Assembly (NCBI GenBank): GCA_911728455.2 | Contig: OU452222.1 | Span: 5,895,108-5,959,107 of the forward strand | From: Marthasterias glacialis | Taxonomy: Eukaryota; Echinodermata; Asteroidea; Forcipulatida; Asteriidae | Direction of reading: 5' to 3' | DNA length: 64,000 nucleotides | Shown here: piece by piece, positions 36,001-48,000 of the stretch | How the letters are laid out: each line of letters starts with the position of its first letter | Position numbering within the stretch: position 1 is the stretch's first letter | Position numbers and translations under genes: made by a program | Notes under the pieces: generated by a model | The model's input: the letters and a program-made list of their open reading frames with translations, nothing else | What the model was told of the DNA's origin: nothing | The model's database searches: none

Positions 36001-39000
36001 CAAGATTTTTCTATGATTAGCAAAATTAATGTATTTGGCTTCAAACTGGATAAAATTAAACCCTGTTTGCATCAAAAAGAGACAGTTAGATTGCCTAGCC
36101 ACAATGGTCTGGCATTTACTACATGGCCGCCATCTTTGTTGTACTCCCTTTGCAAAGTACTGGTAAAAGCACCAATACATTCAAAGGGCCACACTATTTT
36201 GTTACACAGCCTCAGCATGATGGCATGGGTTTGAAAATGGAGGACTAGACACCTACCTTCCTTGGCTTCTTTGAAAAGTGTTTCCATGCAGTGAACTCTA
36301 AGATCTGCTACCAATGAATGGACGTGATCCAAGGCTGAGGAGGGGACATCTAATGCAGCCATTGAACCCAAAACAGACCTGACAAAGTTGGATCAAATTC
36401 AAAAAGGTTATAAACCACAACATAATTTTAACCAGCCTTCAATACTTGACTAAATCACAACTTGATCAAATATATGAATTGTTTTAGTTATTTCAAGATT
36501 TTATAACATTACAACAGAAATTGACTTGACAAAATTTGATCAAATTTGTATAAACGACTATTAAGTCATAAGCGGCACGTGCAAAGTTGTTGCTTCTTCC
36601 GGTTCCAAAGCTGGCATAGCTTTGTATGTAATTTTACCAAAAGGCATTTTTTAAGGACAGAAACTGATCATTTTGACAAGAACTTGTGTTTTTGCCAAAA
36701 GTGTGTGAAAGGCAAGTACAAAGATTATGCTTTTTTTACAAAAATTCTCAAAGAAAAATTGGCTTAATGGATTTCCAATGGGCTTCTGGTAACTGTTAGG
36801 AGTCAGTCTGTGTGAAATGGGCTTGGTGGTCAAAGAAATTACGTCATATTTACGAACAGGGCAAGGAGATACCAGTGACATAATTTTTTTAATTTCAATC
36901 AAACAAAGACCTGATGGAAATAGATCAATTTCATGTTGCCCAAGGCTCCTGTGTAATCATTGGTGAACAATGTTATCTGCTACAAATGGGTCGTGTCAGA
37001 GGACCTGCTGAAAAAATCCTTCAAGGGCATGGGCAGGGGCATGGGCAGGGGCAGGGGCCAGGGCCAGGGCAGGGGCCAGGGCAGGGGCATGGGCAGGGGC
37101 AGGGGCAGGGGCAGGGGCAGGGTCATGGGCAGGGGCAGGGGTAGGGTCACGGGCAGGGGCATGGGCAGGGTTACGGGCAGGGGCATGGGCAGGGGCATGG
37201 GCAGGGCATGGGCAGGAGCATGGGCAGGGTCACGGGCATGGCAGGGTCATGGGCAGGGGCATGGGCAGGGTCACGGGCAGGGGCAGGGGCATGGGCAGGG
37301 GCATGGGCAGGGGCAGGGGTAGGGTCACGGGCAGGGGCATGGGCAGGGTTACGGGCAGGGGCATGGGCAGGGGCAGGGGCATGGGCAGGGTCACGGGCAT
37401 GGCAGGGTCATGGGCAGGGGCATGGGCAGGGTCACGGGCAGGGGCATGGGCAGGGCATGGCAGGGGCATGGGCAGGGTCACGGGCATGGGCAGGGTCACG
37501 GGCAGGGGCATGGACAGGGCATTTTTTTCACCATCTATTTCACATAAAAGGGGAAGGGGTTGAACTCCTTGGACCTCATGCTTGCACCTGTTGACTTACT
37601 ACACTCACCTTACACTGCGTACACAAGGTGGTAGCCAGGCCCCTGCTGCACCTTCCTGCCTGGGGTCTGACCACAATCCATACTTGGCCCGCTCTTCATT
37701 ACGCAGCTTGCACAAAGAGTCTGGTAGGAAGGCGGCCCGAACAAGGTTTGCAAAAAGCACCGTCACCTCTGTCACCATTTGCTGTATAAAATATGAGAGA
37801 CAGTGGCTACCAGTATTTGTTGTTGCTGTGCTAGGGCTACTAAAGACTTAGGGGTCTTGTCAAAATTATTCCAAGCCAGATAATGGGAGACTTTTGAGGT
37901 CACTAGGTGGTAGCAGACTTACCAGGTAAATTCATTGTACATAAACAATGACAATTTACCAAAGTCTCCCATTGGATAACATTTCACCGACGTGGAATTT
38001 TTGTTGGATCTCTCGGATTCTTTTTCTACAGTATACATCGTTTTCCTCACTGAATGGAACGCAGTTCTCCGATGCATCCCGCTGAGCACTCTGCGGTGTG
38101 ACTGGCTGATTAATTGTGGCATTTATAAACAAACTTGTGGTTTGGAGTGAGCTGTAAGGTTTGGAGGTCATTGGTGTGAGGTGTAGCTACACCTGACCTT
38201 GAAACCACAAATCAGCCCCACGGAGAACCCCCTGCTTGTTTTCCAGTAGATAGCAATTAATCTCAGGAGGAAGCCAGGCGCTGCTAACTACTCCCATGGT
38301 TTCTCCAATAACACAATTGCAAACAAGGTCAATCAACAGTGGGTGATAAAACTTGTCCTGGATTCTTACCCGCTGGTTGTTCTGGACTAATTTTACAAGG
38401 TCCCTTATTAACTTGTAAATCCCGATGTATTTCTATGAGGAACCTTCCTGAATTCTTCAGAATCCTTCAGGATAAAACATGAAATCAAATGCAAATTCTA
38501 TAGGACAATTTTACTATGATTTCACAGGTTTGCATTGAACTCACCCGAAAGTTTTTCTCCTTGTTTCGGTCAATATTCATGTCCTTACCTCCAGCCTGTA
38601 ATAGGGGACAATAAACAGTGACCATCATGTGTCCTGAATCTAATAACATTAATTCTACAATAAAGGGCTGAACTCATATGGGCAGCATGCTGTATCGATA
38701 CCTCTCGTTACTAACCCCTGGTAGGGATGTACCAAAAAACAAGGCTGATTGGCTTGATGATGATGATCATGATGATGATGATGGTCGAAAAAACAGAAGT
38801 CATTTTGTTCAAAAAGAAAATTTAATTCTTTTCACAATTTGATTTACCAATGCCACTTTTCTTTCATATTGGGATGGAATTTATAAACGAAAGTGAGAGA
38901 AAAAGTTGTCAGGAATGATGAAAATCATACACAAAGATGTAGGAAGAAAGCCAATAAGAGCCTAAATGCAGAAATTGGGCTGTTTCTGAAACAAGTGACT

Positions 39001-42000
39001 TCAGCTATGGTCGTTGGCTGCAGTGACAATATTGAAGAATAGACCTTCAACGATTTTGCTATAGCCACTGCCGAAACCGTCAATTCTGACACGGCCTTAG
39101 GACGTATTCAAATTGGCGACTACGGCTACGGCTGTTGCTAAGGGTGTTGCTATGGACGTCCTATACTTCAACGCATGATGACGTGGTGATCCATCTGTAG
39201 CCATAGCTGTAACTGCTAATTTGGACTTGGTCTTGGCTATTCCCCAATATCTAAATAATGCCCTCTAATGCTCCCTTACCTCTGCTACAATTGATGCAGA
39301 GAAGTAGGACAAGCCCAACTTGCACAAGTCCGGTAAGGTGAGTTGTAACACATCTACTAATTCCTCTAACAGAAGAACACGCTGAGGAGGGCTATACTTT
39401 CCCTCTGAAAACAAAAAATGGAACAGTCCAAAAAATAGAAAAGTCTGGGTAAAATGTTTGCCCAAAATGATCAAGTCTGACTTCAGTTGTAGATGAGATG
39501 TAAAAGAGTTAGTAGAAGAGATGCAATATTACGGCTTTGGCAAAACATTGAAAGAATATTTTGAACTTTGTGACTTTGTCAAATGCCACCAGTTCTATTA
39601 TTGTGTAATAATAATCTCAATACAAGTTTGAACATTTTCGTAAAAGGTTTTCAGGTCTCTGGATCAAAACAATGTCATTTGCTTAATATTTCCCTGCCCA
39701 GTGTTGCCCATGATAATCCTGTTGGTAAGTTTCCTGTAATTCCACTGTAAGCCACGACCACTTCACTCAAACTGGCTCCAACCGATTGCAAGCAGCCTAT
39801 AGGAATTGCATAGAGCTAGTTTTTAGAGCTAGAGGTAGTTTTTGTAATAAAGTTGATTAATTGGACTTGGCTTTTATGTATGTTCTTCAAAGACTTGAGG
39901 TCTTCTCAGAATTATAAGTTTGTGTCAAAAGAAAAACCTTTGAACATGAAATGTGTGATTTTTGTAAAATTACACACAAATGTATGCCAGCTTTGGAACC
40001 GGACGTAGTGATCATTTTGGGCATGCACCAGATGCGTGTGTGTGTGTGACGTATTGACTCACCAACAGGATGAGACTGACATACAGGGCCCAATTTCATG
40101 GCTCTCCTTACTAGAAGTGAAAAATGCTTCTTCTAATGTAAGCATTTTTCACAGATTAGCAAGAAATTCTTGCTTGTGTGTGCTCTTACATCACGTTACT
40201 AGGCATTCTTTGCTTATACATTTAACACAGAAATTCAGTGCTTACACTGTAAGCAGAGAATGGTGACTGTAAGCGCAGAAATCCACAGTAAGCAGAGACA
40301 GGGCCAATTTAATCTGGGGCCAATTTCATAGAGCTGCTTAAGCACAAAAATGTAGGTAAGCACAACAAAACTACGCTTAACAAAATTATGCTTACCAGAA
40401 TAAGATTACTAGCCAAAATACCACGTCACATGTACAATCTATGACCAGTATCCTGCTCATTCTTGCATAGCAGAAAGTTGTTAAGCAATATTTTGTGCTT
40501 AAGCAGCACTATGAAACTGAGCCCAGCTGGTGATGTGAGGAAGGAAACCTTTAAGTATCCATCTTTTGCAACTATTGCCCTATTTTAGATGCTTTACACA
40601 ACAACCCTCTCCATCTCAAGCAAGAGGACAAGAGGGCATCCTGGCTATGCTGTATTCAACCAGGGAGCCATTTTGCATATTCAAGTTGTCAACAAGTGAA
40701 TGTGTAATACCCAGATGTGTATGGTGAACACCAATATAAGTGCATCATTTCTAATCTGTCAACAATAGGTACATAGATTCATTCTGGTTTTATCTTGCTG
40801 GTCAACGTTGTGCACAGCCTTTTTGGAATGGGTCATGCAATCACACCATCTAGTTCACACATTTAATTCCATGCGTATGGTGTACTTTAGTGTTTGAGAC
40901 CTTATGGGCATCTGACAGTGACATTACATTCACACGGGAATTTTAACCCCTAAAATTGCAAGAAAATGCAAACAGGTCTATGGACTCTACACGGTTAAAA
41001 CTATAAGATGTATCAGGCCTGGAATGACACGGAGGCCGCGGAGACCATGCCCTCTGTTGCCCTGGTCTTGGCCTTGGTGCCCCTTCAAAAGTTTCCCATA
41101 GACTTTAAGATTTTCCAATGGAAGTACCCTTTGCAAAAAGAAAATGGCCTTGCCCTCTTTAAGACGAAATTCTAGGCTCAGAATTTAAATTTTCATAAAT
41201 TCCCACTTCAACTTTGGATTCATAAGCATCTGAAATATTTAAAAAGATGTTTGAAGTGAAGTTTGACAAACTTTTTTTTAACACGTGATTTAAAATTTTG
41301 GCTTCACTGGTTTAAAAAAATAAAAAATTAAGTAACAGAAATTAAAGAAAGCATTTCATAAGCAAAATGATGAAATCAATCAAATGATGTACATAAGAAA
41401 ATATTGATAAAGAAAATTGATAAGATCTGTGTTGGGGTAATCGCACGATGTTTTGTTTTCTCACCTGAGGGGTCTGCTGTGATGATTTTCATTTGATTGA
41501 AAGAGCCTAAATGCAAACGAAACATACCATAATAGAAAAAAAAGCAACATAACCAAAGAAAAATAAGAAAGACAAAACTTGGGCATTCCAACTCAAAAAT
41601 GCAATCTCTGTTAGAATGGTGAATACAATTAGTGAATAATAAATAATATGCAACCAAAATGCAAAACATGTCTGATGTTAAATATTTGCAGTCATACAAG
41701 TTAGTCATTCGGAATCAATCCGAGTAGCTGGAAAATAGAAGAAACTTTGTGTTTGGAGTAAATTCATAGACTGTTTTCACTCTTTAAAGAAGTAAATTTA
41801 CTAAGTATAGACAAGGTCACCTTGTTTTATACAAGAATATTGACCTTGTGGATATCAGTGCATTCCCTGCCAGGCAAGATACTTATAATAACAATACCAG
41901 TGTCTTATATAGCGCATAAAATCTAACAACAATTAGGTACTCAAGGCGATAAATTATTATTGCTTTTTTTTCTTCTTTAAAACCGGTTTTTGAAGTTTGT

Positions 42001-45000
42001 AAATTATGAGACCCATTTATATAGCACCTTATATGAGTTTACAAGGTGCTGCAGTGCATTCAGCAGCCACTGCCAGAAGCACCTGGTTTTCGAAAAGTTA
42101 TGACCTTTTTGAATATTTGTATCAATCATGAAGGCATTTGGTTAGGGATCTTGACAAAAAAATAACAAATGAAGATTAGAATGGTCTGAAAGTAACTTGA
42201 AAGTACTCTAGTTCTCCAAAAGTTAGGACCTTTTAAGTATTTGTGCAAATCAAGAATGCATTCAGTTAGGGATCTTGACAAAACCAACAGAATGAGAATA
42301 GCATGGTCCTCCTGTGTATTTGACAGTGGATGCTTGTGAATGAAACGCCAGGACGGATTCCAACATAGCCCAACCTGATCTGTTTCTGGTATGATGACTC
42401 TTTGCTCGTAGGGTAACACTCGTTGGCTCTGGGTTATTCTGCTGGTCTGAAAATACAAACACATCAATCTAATTCACCTCAGTGTGTGTATTATCCATGC
42501 TGAAAAAACACAGACAATTTGCATCCCTCACATACACGTAGGATATGATTTCTTTCCCTCATTTTTATCAACTGTAAACTTGTAAAAAAATCACTCAATT
42601 CATAGTCAGGTGTTGCAAAAGAAGAGAAAAAACATGTCCAATAAAACAATAGAATTACATGTAGTTGGTCTGTGCAATAAGTTCCAAAGAGAGAAGTTTC
42701 TACATTTTGTTTTGTTTTTGTAGGACCGATAAATATTATCATTATTACTATTATTATTTTTTTGGCCGATGACAATAAAGTAAAATACAAGCAGAAGAAA
42801 ATATAAAAAGTAGCTTAAAAAAAGAAAGTTGTACATAGAAAATTTAGTCAAAAGGTTCAAAAGAAACTGGGAGAGGTTTGTAGAGATAGCACTATGATGG
42901 TACTAAATGTCTTTCTTTAAAAACAGCAGTCTTTTTGCAAAATTGAACATTTTTTGTTGTATTGATATGTAGGCTTGACTATAATAGATGTGCCTCTAGC
43001 TATCAGGCACACTTCAGCCTACCTACCGGGCAAGCTCGGTGGTCTAGTGGTCAGACATCTGCTCAAGATGGCAGTGGTCAGACATCTGCTCTAGATGGCA
43101 AAGATCGTGGGTTTGAATCCCACCTAAGTAATACGCCTGTGGATTTTCTTTTTACAGGACTTGGGTAAGTACTGAGTATACAGTCCTTAACACACATCAG
43201 TGTATGGATAGAACACAGATAATAGACAAGACTACTTATCCCAGTATGTTTTCTTCTTCCATAGACTTTCTGCAAGGAAACTGAGAACTAATCTACCTAC
43301 CCATTTGAAGATGGTCATCTTTGCATTTCTGTAGCAACTGAAGGAGCCAATGTTGCTGGTTGACTATGCACTCCCATCCTGGATCCCCAGGGGCTTCTAG
43401 CTCCACCAGATACCTGACCAGGATCAATTGAGAAAGGTTAGACTTATCTCACACTTGGTTCTTCTCAGAACCAACACTTCTTCTGAGAAGAGATTATTAC
43501 ATGGTTGTCAACCGCAAAGTAGGACCTCTAAGTACCTCTTACATCTAGACTAAGAAAAGCTTCAAATCTTACTTAATCAGTTAACGCCGGTTGCCATGTA
43601 AGCACTGAAAAAACAATGCCAATTGACTCCCAAAAGTTACTGCTTCGCACCTACGCTTGTTAAAAACTTTGGAGCGCTTGTAGGGCGCTTAGTATGTGCG
43701 GGTCAAAATGCAAGTATTTTGACGTGACCCCACTTCAAAAGATCATCCTAATCTAAACTGTGTACAATTAGCTATGTCACAAAATCACAGAAGAATGAGA
43801 GGGGACCAGTTACTCTCTGACTTGATGCCTCTTGTGCGGGCTGTCATACTTGAGCGTGAGTGAAGAGTAGATCAGCCACACGCCCAATTAAAATCTCTCA
43901 TATTTTGAGAGATTTTAATATCACAATTCTAGGGATTATGATCGAGCATGGCATGCTGAGAAAAAATAGCGCGACAAGATGGATCACCCCTGGGAACAAG
44001 GTTGGCCTCTAATGCATTCATGTGCCTTGAACTGTGAACATTAAACAATGTGCACAGGCTATTCCAAATTGAATATCTATTCTATAGAAAAAACACATTC
44101 TTCAAACAAATGTCATTCAAGACAAAAAGTGTGGCATCTAGTCCCAAAAAGAACATTCCCCAGTTTTGAGAAGTTCCCCTGCAGTCGACAACGAGTCCTC
44201 ACCTGATGAGTTTCTTCTGCTCATCCAGAGTGGAGGGTAACTCCATAAGTTTCTCTTTCAGTTGAACTCTCAAATCAACGATACGCTTCTCAACTTCTTC
44301 ATAAACTGGTAGGAACAAAAATCATAAGAAAGCATGTCACTCAGATGGGATCCGTGTCTCAAAAAGAAGAAGAAAAATATCCCTGGGGATGAACTTGATT
44401 ATCAATACATTCTCCGTTTTTAACAACATTTTTACCAGCTGCCATGCAAAAACAAGCCTGATGCTTTGCTCTTTGAAGGGCAAGGAAGTCTTTCCTTGGT
44501 AAAGGGCACCTCAATGAGGGAAATGTACTGGATCATTTCAAGGGGCACCAAGGCAATGACCAGGGGCATGGAGGCAACTGCCTCTGTTGTCTCCATGAAG
44601 TACAAGGCCTGTAGTAATTCCAGTGTTGTTGTTTTGTTATAGTATCTTTACCACAAATATATTCAAAAGAGAGAATCAGCTGACCTGCTGGGAATAGCAC
44701 TCTGCACTTACCCTAAAAATAGGTCATGCAAGTACCTGGATATCAGACATTGTGTCAAATTTCACTGACACTTTCGATCATACATACAATACAGGCTGTA
44801 TACTGTGCTACAGTGGTCTGGCCCGCCCATGCAGTGATTGCGTGAGTGGAGGAAAGTTTATCTGATATCAGGGTACCCTTTTCAGAAAAAAATGATGTCA
44901 ATCGTGCAGGGTGCTACTTGTATGCATATAACAAACAATCCATCTAAACAACACATCGAGCAATCCAAAAAACAAGCCTGAAATATACAAATTCCATTTT

Positions 45001-48000
45001 ACAAGTTACCTTTCTTAAAAACGGAAACTTCTGTATCAGAGAAGAGCTGTCTTGCTCTTTCATAGTCATTGATCACCACTTCGTAGTCGCCCTGTAACAA
45101 TAAACCAAACCAGTGTAAAATCAGAATACCAGAACAAAGGTTGTCTGGACATTTTGTTTCGGAGCATGCACAGAGCATGCAGTCGCCATGATCTGCTTCA
45201 TTTAACCCACACAAAGACGACAGATGGAATGGAATATTTCACTGATTTTTGCCCATTGTGCAAATTCCAGACCTTTGTCTTTGTCTTTTTGTTCCAATGA
45301 AGAGGATTATGTGGTACTAAGAGGCTTCCACCATTGTGTATTCATTGTATTTCAGCTCAATGGAGGTAAGTCCAAGTAAATCCAAGTGAGTTTCCTGACT
45401 TGGTTACATATGTAATACTAATCGTAAGCCATGGCACACAGCTGAGGTGTTGTAATTCAAAGTGCATGAATTTGACATTTTCTAGAGAAACCAAATATTT
45501 TGGTGCTTCAAAGAGAATCTTTGCTCTCTTGGCTTTTTCAAGTCAAGGTTTCTTTGAGCCAGTGGTACTCAGAAAGAAAAATGATTCTGGCAATTCCAAG
45601 AAATATATATCGTCAGGCTGGATGGGAAAAATTTGGAAGAATCCCAGCGGCAACTGGTTATTAATGGTTATAAAATCAATCATTTATACCTGTCAATGGT
45701 TATCAGTACAGCAGCTCTTGAGACTACCTTTATGATCAACATGTTCTCCTATTCATGCTGTTTTACACTGTTTAAATTTTGTTTCAATTTGTGCTTATCT
45801 TCATAAACAATAAATTGAAATGGCATGTCATGGCCGAGTGGTCAAGCACACTGGACTCAAGCTCTGGTGTTTCTGATCAGCAGAGTATGGGTACGAGTCC
45901 TGGTCTTGACACTTGTGTCTGTAAGCGAGACACTTAACCAATTGCTTGGTCCTTCGGATTGGATGTAAAGCTGAGGTCCTGTGTGTTGTGTAATGCACAT
46001 AAAAGAACCTAGTTACACTTATTGCTGAGAGAAGGGGTTTGCCACGGTGTTTCTGGCAGTGGCTGCTGATTGTGCCGCAGCACCTTGTAAACCCTTGTAA
46101 GGTGCTACACAAATGGCTCTCATAATTCAAAAACTTCAAAAACTTGTCTTTAAAAAAAATATTAAAAAATAAGCGCCATGAGTAATAATAATAATAATAA
46201 CAGAGAATTTGTAAGGCGCACAGTATCTGGAGACCCATTCAAAGGCGCCGGTCAAAGGAAACACTAAACTGTAGTACTGAAAGCGAGATTGAACAAATAT
46301 GTCTTGAGAGAGCTCTTGAATGAGGAAAGGTTCTTTGAGTTCCTCAACTCATCTGGCAAGGAATTCCAGAGACGTGGTGCACAGCTGGAAAAGGCCCAGT
46401 CTCCGTACGATGCCAGACGAGTGTGTGGAACAGAAAGTACCAGTGATGAGGATGATCTGAGGCCAGGTCGCAGGGTCCGGATTTGCAAGAGGTCCTGTAT
46501 GTATGATGGAGCTAGACCATGAATGGCTTTGTAAGATAGGAGTAGGATTTTGAATTGTATTCGATATTCAACAGGAAGCCAGTGGAGAGTGTGTAGTATA
46601 GGTGTTATGTGGTCAGAAGATCTTGTTTTAGTCAGTAAGCGAGCAGAAGCGTTTTGTACTGATTGAAGTCGTTTTAGTGTGTGTTTTGGTAATCCAAATA
46701 GTAAGCTATTGCAGAAATCTAATCTAGATGAAATGAATGCATGGATGAGTTGTTCAGCGGTTGATTGTGAAAGTGATGCTCTGACTCCAGCTAAGCGACG
46801 AAGATGATAATAAGCAGACTGACACACAGATGTAACCTGTCGGTCAAGATTCATTGACTGGTCAAAGATGACGCCAAGATTACATGCCTCGGAGCAGGAG
46901 GCAACTTGTGTATCAGCTATGTGTATGTTTGATATAGAAATTCTTTTTCTGAGATGCGGTGAACAGATGACAAGAAATTGAGTTTTGCTAGCGTTGAATT
47001 TGAGTAAGTTGGCAGTCATCCAACTGCGGAAGTTACCTAAGCAATTCTCTAGAATGTGTTGTGTATTCGTGTCATTGTCAGGTATACTGGGAGAAAATGT
47101 AGCGTAGATCTGCGTGTCATCCGCGTAGAAGTGGGGTTGTAGGCCGTGATTTCGGGCAATGTTACCAAGAGGAGAGATGTACAGAGTGAAAAGCAGAGGC
47201 CCTAGAACAGAGCCCTGTGGTACCCCATGGCTGAGTTTAGTTTCTTTAGATAAGTCACCCGATAGATTAACTGCCTGAGAACGATTGTTTAAGTAAGATT
47301 TAAACCAGTCAAGAGCAACACCTTGTACTCCGAATTGATGCTGTAATCTATGCAGTAGGATGTTATGATCAATGGTGTCGAAGGCCGCTGAGAGATCAAG
47401 TAGTACCAGGAGAACAGCCCTCTTGTTGTCTACAGCCAGCATGATGTCGTTATGGACCTTGACAAGCGCTGTTTCCACACTGTGGAAACGTGTATATGCC
47501 GACTGTAGATCGTCACGTAGACAATGCTGAGTGAGATGGGCGTTCAACCTGGTAGCAACCGTCTTCTCAGCAACCTTCGACAAAAATGGCAAGTTAGATA
47601 TTGGGCGGTAATTGCTGAGGTTATTAGAGTCAAGAGATTGTTTCTTTATTACAGGAGTGATGAGAGCCTTCTTGAAGTTGTCAGAGAAATGTCCGGTGAT
47701 GAGGGATTTGTTGATTAATTCAGTTATAGGCCCAATCAATATATCGATATGTTGCTTCACCATGGATGTTGGGATGGGGTCTAGTGAACATGTTTTCGTG
47801 GGGGAATTCTTGATGATCCTCATTATCTCCATCTCTGAAGCAGGTACTAGTGTTGTGAGAGGGAGACGATGGGGCACACGATGAAATTCGACATCTGCTT
47901 GAGTGGGGTCATTGCTGGGTTCAGATTGGCTAGATATGTCATCTCTGATTTTTGCAATCTTGTTAACAAAGAAATCAGAGAATTTGTTAACCATAGAGGA

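Noticed and set aside
36914..37594. Gly-Arg-Met, Trp-Ala-Gly and Pro-Leu repetitive frames
   Set aside because: By-products of the GGGCAG/GGGCAT minisatellite in several frames and both strands.
42126..42374. Longer EXOC2 exon reading through 42374
   Set aside because: The extra sequence has no EXOC2 similarity and lacks a good donor in the right phase.
45838..45912. tRNA-Leu gene
   Set aside because: Good A box but part of a repeated 350-bp SINE with a diverged B box.
46289..46522. 77-codon plus-strand frame
   Set aside because: Antisense shadow of the LINE reverse transcriptase.
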